DNA of 64,000 nt, taken from Sipunculus nudus (taxonomy: Eukaryota > Annelida > Sipuncula > Golfingiida > Sipunculidae). Below the pieces are notes generated by a model, which made no database searches, was not told where the DNA came from, and was given only the letters and a program-made list of their open reading frames with translations. A program made the translations under genes and the position numbers. Below are positions 39,578-49,520 of the stretch, piece after piece (positions within the stretch are counted from its first letter, which is position 1; every line of letters begins with the position of its first letter). Location: positions 29,474 through 93,473 of the forward strand of contig JAPPUL010000066.1 in the NCBI GenBank assembly GCA_026874595.1, in the 5' to 3' direction.

Positions 39578-40750
39578 TTACTTGAATGTTAATAATTTAT
39601 TTCTATAATATTCATATTGTTTTTTACGCATGTCTATCTCAGCAGGTAAGCCCTGTGAAGTATCGTTTACGAGCATATCAAATTTATCCAGTATCGCAAC
39701 AATGCGATTTTGCTCATCCATTGAAGGAATAGGGATACGAAATTTTTTGAAGCCTTTCATATCCACCGAAGCGAAGATTGATTTAGTTGTATTATTACGA
39801 CACCACTCAGCGAGCTCAAAACAACAGTAGAAAAGAAACTTCATATCTAGCAATTCAGTATATTCTGTTTTCAGTGCAAGCGAAATGAACCTTTGATTTG
39901 CTAGATGTGGAACAGTAATGAGTGCGTGTTCCCCTATAGTAGCCGACGTTGCAACAATGAGCGAATTGGCAGGAAATAGTCGTCCACCTTTTACAGCGTC
40001 TACGGTAATATGCTGCAACGGTTTATTGAGAATTCTACCGTTCTTACGAATATCGCCCACTCGGAACCACGGGACTATTCCTCCAGTCCAAAAAGCTTGG
40101 TTTGACTTTGATGGAGTATAACCGTTTTTCATAACAAATAGTTCTTGGAGTTCTTTAAACTCCACCTCACTCGGGCTTTCCACGTTTTCTGAAAACGACA
40201 AAAGTGTGTTTCTATAATATTCGTATTGTTTTTTACGAATCTCAAGTTCCGTCTCAAGTTCCGTCTCAAGTTCCGTAAAATTATCTAATATCCGTACAAT
40301 CTCCTTCTGTATCTTAAGAGGCGGAATAGGGATTTCAAAATTTGAATTTTTTGAAATCCATTGCCGAGCATGACTTGATGGGTTGTATTGAATACTTTTC
40401 ATTGCATAATAAACATAACGAAAAAACACACATTCTTTTGGGATCAGAATTTTCATAGCCGAACTTTTTACTTTAAAAGAGAAATCAACCCAATGAAAAG
40501 AGGTTGTAAAATCATCAAAGATTATTACAGGAAATTCTTTGCTAGCATTGTAAATTCCGTCAGTTTCATTTGTATACCCAAGAATAAAACTAACTCCAGC
40601 AGTTAATACAGGAGTAACATGACAATTGTCATACTTCGTAGATTTTACAATGTATTTAGTAGGTTGAATATAGTTGACAAACTCTTTCAAAGCTCTATAC
40701 TCAACCTCACTCGGACAATGCTTCTTTAGTAAATCGTCTATCTTACTCAT
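39578..40750 (-). CDS. hsdS: Type I restriction specificity subunit HsdS (two target-recognition domains)
   Basis: 390 residues, intact. TRD1 (start [18 protein letters not shown]) is followed by a conserved spacer, [17 protein letters not shown], with the repeat [11 protein letters not shown] and [18 protein letters not shown]2 (from EFKELQELFVMKNGYTPS) is followed by a second spacer, IPSMDEQNRIVAILDKF. A full-length S subunit that sets DNA target choice for the M subunit. Shares spacer and N-terminal sequence with the two short S genes upstream. Confidence 0.88.
   Translation of the reverse strand: MSKIDDLLKKHCPSEVEYRALKEFVNYIQPTKYIVKSTKYDNCHVTPVLTAGVSFILGYTNETDGIYNASKEFPVIIFDDFTTSFHWVDFSFKVKSSAMKILIPKECVFFRYVYYAMKSIQYNPSSHARQWISKNSNFEIPIPPLKIQKEIVRILDNFTELETELETELEIRKKQYEYYRNTLLSFSENVESPSEVEFKELQELFVMKNGYTPSKSNQAFWTGGIVPWFRVGDIRKNGRILNKPLQHITVDAVKGGRLFPANSLIVATSATIGEHALITVPHLANQRFISLALKTEYTELLDMKFLFYCCFELAEWCRNNTTKSIFASVDMKGFKKFRIPIPSMDEQNRIVAILDKFDMLVNDTSQGLPAEIDMRKKQYEYYRNKLLTFK
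40197..40335. repeat. hsdS conserved-spacer repeat, copy 3
   Basis: Encodes PIPPLKIQ...[11 protein letters not shown]...YRNTLLSF; nearly identical to 40802-40940 and 41371-41500. Direct orientation in all three. Confidence 0.85.
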
Positions 40751-40779
40751 TTCCCCCCTCTAAAAAAGAGCTATCTATC

Positions 40780-41346
40780 TTACTCATGGTTTTCTGAAAA
40801 CGACAAAAGTGTGTTTCTATAATATTCATATTGTTTTTTACGAGCCTCAAGCTCCGTCTCAAGCTCCGTCTCAAGCTCCGTAAAACTATCTAATATCCGA
40901 ACAATCTCCTCCTGTATCTTAAGAGGCGGAATAGGAATTTTTATTTTTTTAAGGTCACGAGCATAAACATGGGGAACTCCTGCTCCGCTTTTCATTTCAT
41001 AAAGTACATGCTGTAAGTTTTTAAGAAAATAAAAAACGTATTTAGGTAGTAAATTAACAACTTTAGGCGATACAGAAAAAGAATCAGAAAGATATACAGG
41101 AACGTTCCAGTAACTTACAAAACCAGCAGACCCAGAACCTGCCACAGCTACAGTTTCGCCCTCTCGGTTTGGACAATTATGATAGTATGCTGGAGTTTTT
41201 CCTCCAGCAATAACAGGAATATCGCCTGCAACAACGTCTTGTTTAGTAATAGATTTTCCCCGCCGAAATGTACAAACATCCTTTAATTCTAGCGTTTCAA
41301 CCCCACTCGGACAATACTTCTTTAGTAAATCGTCTATCTTACTCAT
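40780..41346 (-). CDS. hsdS: Half-length HsdS (one target-recognition domain)
   Basis: 188 residues, intact. [17 protein letters not shown], then one TRD ([23 protein letters not shown]) and the shared spacer [15 protein letters not shown] with [22 protein letters not shown]. Ends after the spacer, so two copies would have to dimerise to specify a full site, or it serves as a donor for recombination with the neighbouring S genes. Confidence 0.85.
   Translation of the reverse strand: MSKIDDLLKKYCPSGVETLELKDVCTFRRGKSITKQDVVAGDIPVIAGGKTPAYYHNCPNREGETVAVAGSGSAGFVSYWNVPVYLSDSFSVSPKVVNLLPKYVFYFLKNLQHVLYEMKSGAGVPHVYARDLKKIKIPIPPLKIQEEIVRILDSFTELETELETELEARKKQYEYYRNTLLSFSENHE
40802..40940. repeat. 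hsdS conserved-spacer repeat, copy 2
   Basis: Same element as copies at 40197-40335 and 41371-41500, at the 3' end of the half-length hsdS gene. Confidence 0.85.
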
Positions 41347-41952
41347 TTTTCCCCCTCTAAATCCGCAAACGACAAAAGTGTGTTTCTATAATATTCATAT
41401 TGTTTTTTACGAATCTCAAGTTCCGTCTCAAGTTCCGTCTCAAGTTCTATAAATTTATCTAATATCCGTACAATCTCCTCCTGTATCTTAAGAGGCGGAA
41501 TAGGAATTTCAAAAAAAATCTATGTCGGGTATTGTAAGCTGTGGAAGCTTTACAGACTTAGTTCGTGCTAATCGTTGTAATGTATTTATTTGAGTTAGAA
41601 GGTAATAATAAACAAACTTTTGATTAACGCTTTCATTTAAAACACTGTAAGACCACAATTCGTTTTTATGACTGAACGGCTTGTCGTAGTATTCAAATCC
41701 AATGTAACCACGTGATTTCACAACTATACTGGGTACACGAATAATATCTTTATATGGAATATCGTCTTCATTAACATCAGCAATAGTATTGCCACCTGCA
41801 AAAATTCTAATTGCTGCCTGCTCACGATGCAAAGATTTCATTTTCGAAGCGGTTATTGCTGTTCCCTTATTTCTTACAGCGACATCCTTCAACTTTTTAA
41901 ATTCCACCTCACTCGGACAGTACTTTGCTAGTAAATCGTCTATCTTACTCAT
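41343..41952 (-). CDS. hsdS: Half-length HsdS (one target-recognition domain, one frameshift)
   Basis: About 203 residues. [18 protein letters not shown], a TRD ([19 protein letters not shown], then [18 protein letters not shown]), then after one surplus A near 41512 the shared spacer with [11 protein letters not shown]. The ATG overlaps the HsdM stop (ATGA), and its own stop overlaps the next hsdS start in the same way, so all three S genes are coupled to hsdM. Confidence 0.8.
41371..41500. repeat. hsdS conserved-spacer repeat, copy 1
   Basis: Same element as the copies at 40197-40335 and 40802-40940; a shorter piece (39595-39640) also ends the full-length hsdS gene. Confidence 0.85.
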
Positions 41953-43517
41953 TTCCCCCCCTCTAAATCCGCCACTATCGCATCTATTTCACGACGAAGC
42001 TTATTTTGCCGCTCTACACTACTCTTAATCGAAGCGTTCAACTCTTTAATGTCTATCTTCTCTCGTTTGTCCTCAAGTTCGACATACCCTCCTACACTAA
42101 GATTATAATCCTTTTCCTTTAACTCTTCGTGATTCACAACACAAGAAAAATACTTTATATCAGCTCTCTTTGTATAACATTCCAAAATCTTTTTAGCGTT
42201 ACTTTCACTTAACTTATTCTTTGCATCTCTCCGAACAAATTCATTTGTTGCGTCAATGAACAATACTCGACTATCTACTTTATTCTTTTTTAGCACCAAT
42301 ATACATGTTGCTATCGACGTACCAAAAAACAAATCACCTGGCAATTGTATAACCGCATCTACATAGTTATTATCTACCAAATACTTCCTAATCTTTTGTT
42401 CCGCTCCACTACGACTCAACACGCCTGGAGATATAACAATAACAGCTGTCCCGCTCGTTGCAAGCCACGAAAGACAATGCAGCACAAAAGCTAAATCTGC
42501 CTTTGATTTCGGAGCAAGTACTCCAGCAGGCGTAAACCGCTCGTCATTTATAAGAAGAGGATTACTCTTCCCTTCCCATGCTATCGAATAAGGAGGATTT
42601 GATACTATTGCTTCAAAAGGTTTGTCATCCCAATGTTTTGGATCGGTTAACGTATTGCCATGTGCTATGTCAAACTGATCGTAATTGATATCATGTAAAA
42701 ACATATTAATTCGGCAAAGGTTATATGTTGTAATATTACTCTCTTGTCCAAAAAAACCTTTACGTACATTTTCTTTCCCCAAAACCTTGGCAAACTTAAG
42801 TAAAAGCGAACCCGAACCACAAGTAGGATCGTATACTTTGTCAACTTCTTTCTTCCCAACAACCGCAATTTGCGCAACCAGTTCCGAAACTTCTTCGGGC
42901 GTAAAAAATTCTCCTCCAGACTTTTTTTTCGTTAGCCGCATACATTCCTATCAAATATTCGTAAGCATCGCCAAAAAGATCAGTCGAATTTTGTCCATAG
43001 CTTCCAAGTTTTAAATCTCCTATAACAGTTAATAATTTTAACAGCTTCTCGTGACGTTCGCTAACACTAGCTCCCAATTTATTACTATTTACATCTATAT
43101 CATCAAATAAACCTTTCATATTCTTTGCATTGTCTGTGTCTTGGTTTGAACTTTCTATATTTTTAAAAACCTTTTCAAGAGTTTCGTTTAGGTTCGAGTC
43201 GCTAGGAGCTTGTCTTTTTACATTCTCAAAAAGCTCACTCGGACAAATGAAAGAAGCCTTTTTCCTTTACGACATCCTCTCGCATACATCTAACATCTTC
43301 GTCATTTAAAGACGCATAATTGAAGTTTTGCTCTCCCACTTCCTTTTGCTTTTTCGTTAATATAAAAACTTAAATTTTCTGAAATAAATCGATAAGCCAA
43401 TATGCCTAGTACGTATTGTTTAAAAGCCTCGCCACTAACAACATATTTTAAACTATCGTAGGCTTTTTTAATGCTTGCATATAAAGCTGTGCGTTCTTGT
43501 TCTTTTTTATCTGTCAT
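41949..43517 (-). CDS. hsdM: Type I DNA methyltransferase HsdM (frameshifted)
   Basis: About 522 residues. N-terminal bundle (SGEAFKQYVLGILAYRFISE), then the methylase core: GGEFFTPEEVSELVAQI, motif I VYDPTCGSGSLLLKF, motif IV SNPPYSIAWEG, and a C-terminal helical tail. Frame changes near 43350, 43245 and 42925 fit surplus bases in A or G runs. It methylates adenine at the site chosen by HsdS. No HsdR gene lies in the window. Confidence 0.87.
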
Positions 43518-43601
43518 TATATACGTCTCCTTTTTCTTATTATTTAAATAATCTTTTATACCTTCATATTCATTTTTGCGACCCTTTGTATATATTATAC
43601 T

Positions 43602-43965
43602 TTACTTAGCTACGTGAACCGGTAATTCATAATTTCGATTCCAAACGTTAGCGTTTACTTTGTTCTTGAAAAGTTCTTTTAGGATTGTCAATACTGTGTT
43701 ATTCGGTGGCGCTTCGCTCAAAAAATGTAACACTGTTCCATCCACGTCTTGATAATCAAGATCTACTCCTTGAAAACCTGTCTTAATATATCGATCAAGT
43801 TCTATTGTTTTCTTCACTCAAATATTTAGACGTTGATCGAGATCGAACTCGCTTCGACTCAAAACGAAAATCTTCCTCTAAACCATAACTCTCGTCTTCT
43901 ACCGAGAATCTCGTCAACGAAGTTTGCTTTAGCAATAAACTCTTAAGTTTGCTTAAATCATTCAT
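43602..43965 (-). CDS. Ankyrin-type protein 3, short (frameshifted)
   Basis: About 120 residues from ATG 43965 (TTTGGAGA upstream). N terminus MNDLSKLKSLLLKQ is like that of the two ankyrin proteins at 46.3-47.7 kb (MNNLNKLR). After a surplus A near 43805 the C-terminal part has ankyrin-like turns (DVDGTVLHFLSEA, LFKNKVNANVWN). It follows a family A promoter block almost identical to the one before the 47.7 kb gene. Probably a shortened paralogue. Confidence 0.55.
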
Positions 43966-43990
43966 AAAAAAGTCTCCAAATTTTTTATTT

Positions 43991-44030
43991 GTTACTATAA
44001 TATATAAAAATCAAATTTAAAAACAACTTT
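43991..44030 (-). promoter_or_regulatory. Promoter-like block, family A, ahead of ankyrin-type gene 3
   Basis: Minus strand: TTGTTTTTAAATTTGATTTT then TATATATTATAGT. TTGTTT and TATATT are 16 bases apart. Matches 47701-47740 almost base for base, including the leader down to TTTGGAGA. Confidence 0.6.
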
Positions 44031-44050
44031 CCATCTTTTACCGTCTATAT

Positions 44051-45343
44051 TTATATAGCTAACTTTTCTTTCATCTTATTATAATGTGCTTTATCCCTTT
44101 CAATTAGTAAAAAGTACCTGCCTAGCTTCTTAGAGGCAACTCCAACCGAACCTATCCCTGCAAATGGATCAAATATTAAGTCGCCCTTATATGAGTAGAA
44201 CTTAATCACCCGTTCACAAAGCTCAATAGGAAAAATAGCACTATGAACCTTATCAAATGATGGCTCTACCCTCCAAACATTAGAGGTTTCATAGTTACCA
44301 ATTACTCTGCTCTTTTCAGTTGTCTCTTTATCGTATTGTTCCATATTCCAGTCAATAAGCTTGCTTGTTTTCTTTCTGTAAACTATTAAATATTCAGTAA
44401 CAGGATTTGGTTTATAAGCAAGTGGTTTTCTATGTTGTAAAAATCCACCATTCCTATTTTTTACACTCGCCTCGGGCTTTAACCAAATAATGTCGTCTAT
44501 AAATTCCCACCCTATATTAGATAGTCTATGGTGAATATCAAATGGTATGGGATACCTTTTACTTGAATACTTCCTACTAAATCTCGGGATTATTACAGGA
44601 GAAGTATTTAAAATAAAAAACCTTCCTTCTTTAGTTATCCTATGTAATTGGATAAATACCCTCTCTAAAAAATCTAAATATTCATTGTAACTTGTGTATA
44701 GTGAATAGTCTTTTGCATTGTAATACGGCGGTGATGTAAAAGTAAGATGAATTGATTCATCATCTATTTGCTTAAATACCTCCTCAACATCAGCGTTAAT
44801 AATTACGTCTTTTAACGAACTAGGAAATAATACCAGCTCTTTTTTTATCTTTCTTTTCTTTTCACTTTGATATAACTCATTAACTATAACTTCCTTTATA
44901 ATCTCATTGCTATGTTCCTTTAAAGACTTTAGAATAGATACAACCTCCTCATCTTCTTTGAAAACTAGTAACGCCCTTATAACTTGTAGAACAACTTCAG
45001 GGTCTATATCTTTAAGAAGCTCTTTTAAATATGGAATAATAGACTTGTCCCTCATCCTACCAATAGTAGATACTGCCTCTCTTCTAACAGATGAACTATT
45101 ATCTTGCTCTATTAAATTAAATACTATACCCAAATATTTAACGTTTTCTAACTTTCCTAAGTTTTTTACAGCCCAATACCTAATATCACTGTCCTCAGCT
45201 TTAAGTAGACTAAGTAAAATATCTCCATCAAAATCCTTTGGTAACCTGCCTATTTTACTCAAAATCTTAATGGAATCTTTCTTATTAAAGCTACCCTTAA
45301 CTACCAGCTTTAACTTCTCCAGTAATAACAAATTATCAATCAT
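44051..45343 (-). CDS. HEAT-repeat / DNA methyltransferase fusion
   Basis: 430 residues, intact. Residues 1-150 are HEAT-like helical repeats (DIRYWAVKNLGKLENVKYLG, SVRREAVSTIGRMRDKSIIP, PEVVLQVIRALLVFKEDEEV). Residues about 185-430 are a beta-class methyltransferase: FTSPPYYNAKDY (motif IV, N4-cytosine or N6-adenine type), WLKPEASVKNR, and FDPFAGIGSVGVASK (motif I). The HEAT part may bind DNA or a partner. The gene lies just beyond the ankyrin-type gene 3 and has no frameshift. Confidence 0.85.
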   Translation of the reverse strand: MIDNLLLLEKLKLVVKGSFNKKDSIKILSKIGRLPKDFDGDILLSLLKAEDSDIRYWAVKNLGKLENVKYLGIVFNLIEQDNSSSVRREAVSTIGRMRDKSIIPYLKELLKDIDPEVVLQVIRALLVFKEDEEVVSILKSLKEHSNEIIKEVIVNELYQSEKKRKIKKELVLFPSSLKDVIINADVEEVFKQIDDESIHLTFTSPPYYNAKDYSLYTSYNEYLDFLERVFIQLHRITKEGRFFILNTSPVIIPRFSRKYSSKRYPIPFDIHHRLSNIGWEFIDDIIWLKPEASVKNRNGGFLQHRKPLAYKPNPVTEYLIVYRKKTSKLIDWNMEQYDKETTEKSRVIGNYETSNVWRVEPSFDKVHSAIFPIELCERVIKFYSYKGDLIFDPFAGIGSVGVASKKLGRYFLLIERDKAHYNKMKEKLAI

Positions 45344-45393
45344 GTAACTTTAACCCTAAAAAATCACAATCTTAATATGACATGTTATTGAAA

Positions 45394-46328
45394 TTAATCG
45401 CTGTTTTTATTTGTGTATTTATCTACTTTAATTGTATAATTATAATCCATCTTAAAAATAATTGCAATAGCTTTTGCTAATTCATGAAAATAATATCCCG
45501 CATAATTATTGATCTGATCTACAAATAATTGCCAATCTTTTCGACTTTTGTTAAATAAAACATAACTACCAGGTTCGCCTTGAACTTTTTTAGCTTTTAT
45601 AGCATTGAAAACTTTAATAATGTCGAAAAAAATTTTGCTTTAATATTCTTCCTGTTAAATCAATTTTTACACAATAATAACCAAAACCCCATTCGTTATT
45701 GTTTGAATAAACTTGCAATTCCCCCTGCATTTTTCGTTTAAGCATATCAAGTCGTTTATTTATTTTGTCAAGCTCTTTTTGAAGTGTCTTTCTATTTACT
45801 TTATTTCCCCTCGAAACCCGAGTTTTATCGTGTTGAGCAAAAAACGATTTCATTTCTTTTTTAATAGTTTTAACAACTATATCCCAAACATCGTGTGTGA
45901 TAGGCATTTCCGCCGCTCCTATATTCCAAGCTTGTAAAATATATTTAACATGTTTAGTTTGCCAAGCAGGAGGGTTAGTAACATACATATGTTCGGTTTG
46001 AAGGACTTTAAAGACGCTCTCTAACGTCCCTTTATTGTCTATAACATGTTCTCTAAATAAATTATAGATATCGTCCGCTTCAGATTCCAGTGCTATACGC
46101 TCTAATGAATTAATAACACTTTTAGCTAAAAATTTATTAATTTGAGGATTTAAATAAACTTGTTCCCCATCAAGATAAAGTGAACCTACATCTTCAGTTT
46201 TTTTTATAATAAATTTTACCGTTCCATTCTTTGCCGTCTATATTTATATATTCAAATAACGGTATAGTGTTTGAATCAACTAACAAATTTTTTAACTTTA
46301 ATAAGACTTCGTTCACGTTTTTACCCAT
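45394..46328 (-). CDS. Protein with N-terminal WNG...YLD module (frameshifted)
   Basis: About 311 residues; surplus A's near 46203 and 45636 break the frame. After MGKNVNEVLLKLKNLL there is a module KEWNGKIYYKK, then GSLYLDGEQVYL, also seen in the proteins at 50563-50956 and 59151-59891. The rest is helical, with a charged coiled-coil stretch and a C terminus GSYVLFNKSRKDWQLFV. No clear ribosome site before 46328. Function unknown. Confidence 0.55.
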
Positions 46329-46340
46329 AAAAAATTACAA

Positions 46341-47063
46341 TTAATTTTTTATAACTTTAAGTAAATTTCCTTTAGTATCATTTTCTTTAAGAAAATGAAA
46401 TGCTGTTTTGCCTTGCTTATTTTTTATATTTAATTTAGCTCCTGACTTAATTAAATATACGATTGCTTTATGTTTTACTTCGTCATATATATCATAATAT
46501 TCGCTAAACATATGTAAAGGAGTGTTGCCTTGATTATTAGTTAGATTAACGTTAGCTCCTGACTTAATTAATAATTGCAATGTATATAAAGAATTTTTAG
46601 CCCAAACTGCTTCGTGTAAAGGAGTGTTACCTTGATGATCGGTTAAATTAACATTAGCTCCCGACTCAATTAATAATTGCAGCATATATAAAGAATTATA
46701 ATTTACTGCTACATGTAAAGGAGTTTCGCCATGATTATCTTTTTTGTTAAAATCGACGTTGTTAGCTTTTAATTTTTGAAAAACTGTTTCGTAAATCGAA
46801 CCTTGAACAAAGTTTCCTCTTTTTTTAGCTAGTAAATGTAAAGCAGTTTCCCCGTTCGCTGTTGTTACATTAACATTACTCGAATCAATAGAAGAAATAG
46901 CTTCTTGTATCAAATATTCGGCTTTCTCTAAATCCCAAGTTAGACTAAGAGCTGCTAATAGCGATTCCCTTTTTTTTATTTGAAGTTCGTCAATGTTACT
47001 ATCGAAATCATAAGTTCTAGTTTCGTTACCTAATAACGCCCTAAGTTTGTTTAAATTATTCAT
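46341..47063 (-). CDS. Ankyrin-repeat protein 2
   Basis: 240 residues, intact. N terminus MNNLNKLRALLGN with YDFDSNIDE, then about five ankyrin repeats (NGETALHLLAKK, HGETPLHVAVNY, QGNTPLHEAVWA, QGNTPLHMFSEY, QGKTAFHFLKE). Coupled to the upstream ankyrin gene by a stop-start overlap. Ankyrin proteins bind other proteins; a phage-encoded one could act on host factors, which is inference. Confidence 0.88.
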   Translation of the reverse strand: MNNLNKLRALLGNETRTYDFDSNIDELQIKKRESLLAALSLTWDLEKAEYLIQEAISSIDSSNVNVTTANGETALHLLAKKRGNFVQGSIYETVFQKLKANNVDFNKKDNHGETPLHVAVNYNSLYMLQLLIESGANVNLTDHQGNTPLHEAVWAKNSLYTLQLLIKSGANVNLTNNQGNTPLHMFSEYYDIYDEVKHKAIVYLIKSGAKLNIKNKQGKTAFHFLKENDTKGNLLKVIKN

Positions 47064-47677
47064 AATTTTTTTACTCGTTCTTTCAGAATTTTACTAAATG
47101 GCGAAGTAGGGCGTTGACGTGCTATGTCCAACACAGTTTGCCCGCTCCTATTTTTTATGTTAAGATTCGCTCCCGCTTTTAACAACATTAGAACAACCTT
47201 TTCCAGCTCTGCTTTCTTATATATACCTCCTCCAAAAAGGTCGTGTAATACAGTTTCCCCAAATGGATCTTTCGCATTTACATCTACACGTTTTTGACGA
47301 AGTATTTCTTTGACCATGTTACTAGACCCGTTATTACGAACTAACGTGTGTAATATAGTGTTCCCCTCGTCTTTTATCCTTACATCAATTCGAGAAGCAA
47401 TTAACGCATAAAAAACTTCCTTGTATTTTCTTCGATTTTCATATAACTTGTAAACAACTTCATGAAGTGTAGGCAATTTTCTTTTGTTTATATCCTCTAC
47501 TATCTTTTGCTGCTGCCACGCCTCATAATCAGTAAAAGCTAAGTAATCAACCTCGTTGTTTACAAAATCAATCTCAAAATCGTCTTCGTCATCATAATAT
47601 TCGTCAACGTCGCTATCGAAGTCATAAATTCCATTTCCGTTGCCTAATAGCCCCCTAAGTTTGTTTAGATTATTCAC
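47060..47677 (-). CDS. Ankyrin-repeat protein 1
   Basis: About 205 residues. The start is placed at GTG 47677 (MNNLNKLRGLLGNG) because it has TTGGAG upstream and aligns with its paralogue; an in-frame TTG at 47692 overlaps that site. An acidic stretch (VDEYYDDEDDFEID) precedes ankyrin repeats (EGNTILHTLVRN, FGETVLHDLFGG, SGQTVLDIARQ). First gene after the family A promoter at 47701-47740, read leftward. Confidence 0.85.
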   Translation of the reverse strand: MNNLNKLRGLLGNGNGIYDFDSDVDEYYDDEDDFEIDFVNNEVDYLAFTDYEAWQQQKIVEDINKRKLPTLHEVVYKLYENRRKYKEVFYALIASRIDVRIKDEGNTILHTLVRNNGSSNMVKEILRQKRVDVNAKDPFGETVLHDLFGGGIYKKAELEKVVLMLLKAGANLNIKNRSGQTVLDIARQRPTSPFSKILKERVKKL

Positions 47678-47700
47678 AATATAATTCTCCAAATTTTATT

Positions 47701-47740
47701 TGTCACTATAATATATAAAAATCGAATTTAAAAACAACTT
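47701..47740 (-). promoter_or_regulatory. Promoter-like block, family A, ahead of ankyrin gene 1
   Basis: Minus strand: TTGTTTTTAAATTCGATTTT then TATATATTATAGT, 16 bases between TTGTTT and TATATT. Directly upstream of the ankyrin operon leader. Confidence 0.6.
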
Positions 47741-47806
47741 TCCTACACGCTAGAACAAAAAAATTTTTAACCCCGAACACACCTCGCCCACCTAACCTAA
47801 AACTAT

Positions 47807-47848
47807 ATTATAAACTCTTAATTATAAACTCTTAATTATAAACTCTTA
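47807..47848. repeat. Three tandem copies of ATTATAAACTCTTA
   Basis: Three exact 14-base copies at 47807-47820, 47821-47834 and 47835-47848, in the gene-poor region; iteron-like spacing but short. Confidence 0.9.
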
Positions 47849-48393
47849 TTCCTCCTAATATTTATTCTTGTAACCCTTCATAAAATAGCAGCCTACGCCC
47901 CCGTACGGTAAACGACTAACGTAGAACCGCTAAATTTAACTATATATTCCTTCTTACTCCGTAAAGTAATAACCTACTACCCAACTTCCTACTGTTGCAC
48001 ATAACCAACAGCTTGCTTGTTTTTCGGTCTGGCATCGGCATCGGACTTTTCAGTCTTTCGGCTTTGGCTTGGACATTTCGGTCTCGTTCGCTAGATTTAC
48101 TTAAATTTAATTTGCTATTAGTCAAAATCGTACCTCAAAAATAAATTTAATCCTGCTACGACAAACAAATCACGACTAGTTCGTTTGAAGAGAGTTGCCA
48201 AACGTGTAATTCTCAGCTACACTACTTCGTACAGATTCAGGGAACATCATGGATCGATGTCCAACGCATACAACAAACGCTTGTAACGCCTTTGCATGTA
48301 AGATAAGACTTATAAAAGTCTTCGATTTTGTTAACCTCTATACCGCAACTCAAGCGCCCTCCTCGGGTCTTCTAAAAATTATTATTTTTTTTC

Positions 48394-48417
48394 AATAATA
48401 ATATTATTAATAGTATT
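48394..48417. repeat. AT-rich direct repeat, copy 1
   Basis: AATAATAATATTATTAATAG followed by TATT; the same 24-25 bases recur at 49720-49743 in the same orientation. Confidence 0.8.
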
Positions 48418-48903
48418 TTTTGTAACAACACTTAGTCCAGTCTTTAAACTGGAGTCTCGATTTAAAACTTCGTTAACCATTTTCCATAAAACCCCAAGCT
48501 AACTTATCTTAAATTTCTTTGCTCAAAACAAGCTCGTATTTATCAAACAGAAGTGTATCCGCTCAATAACCGTTTCAAGTACAGTTTCTTTTATGCGGGT
48601 AAGTAACTGTTAACACTAAACCCATCTTATTATCGTCTTCTAGCAACTTCGACGAAAAAAGTTTGTAAAACCCTTATATACACTTATAAAGTCCTACACA
48701 ACTAGAAAATTTAAACAGTCTAACACCCCCACAAAACTACATGTTAAACCAAACTACGAAACGTTAAAAACCATAATCGCCGTTTTAACCAGTAACGTAA
48801 TTCTAAAATCTTATATACAATATAACTAACCTATACAAAAAATCAAACTCTTTCTAAAAAAATTTTTATAACCCAATTCTCAAAAATACGAAAACCTATT
48901 TAA

Positions 48904-49024
48904 CTATACAAACATCGATCCTCAAACGAAAAAAAGATACCTCTAACAAACTTTTATCGCTTTCTACTATAGAACTACTACACCCTATTTAAAAATGCTT
49001 AAAATAACCCGTTTTAAAAATACG
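48904..49024. repeat. About 120-base direct repeat, copy 1
   Basis: Shares TATACAAACATCGATCCTCA, AACAAACTTTTATCGCTTTC, ACTACTAC.CCCTATTTAAAA and GCTTAAAATAACCC with 49084-49200. About 85-90 percent alike by eye. No open frame common to both copies, so conservation at RNA or DNA level is possible. Confidence 0.8.
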
Positions 49025-49083
49025 AAAATCTTAACAAACTTATATACCCTCAAACCAATTCTTAAAATGTCCAGTTATAACTA

Positions 49084-49200
49084 CTATACAAACATCGATC
49101 CTCAAGCTAAAAAAAGGCCTTTTAACAAACTTTTATCGCTTTCTAATATAAAACTACTACGCCCTATTTAAAAGTGCTTAAAATAACCCATTTTAAAAAT
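49084..49200. repeat. About 120-base direct repeat, copy 2
   Basis: Second copy of the element at 48904-49024, about 180 bases on, same orientation. Confidence 0.8.
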
Positions 49201-49520
49201 ATTCAAAAAATCGCTATTCTCATATCGTCAAAAACAGGGTGTAACCCAGAGAACTACCTAAACCTAAAATATATGTAACAGGGCTGCTATCGTGTATACC
49301 TATGTCTATACTGCGGGTCGCTTTAAAAATGCCGCACGCAATCCGTTAAAAATATCAGAGGAGGTATAAAAATTTTTAGTTCGACTTAGATACAGATTTA
49401 ACTATAACGTTTATAGCGTATATGCTGAGATGCATTTCAAAAATATTGATTTAGATTTTGTTACGTTTGAAACCTTACGGACTTCAAAAACAGTATACAG
49501 GGTTAGCAGCCTTTTAAAAA

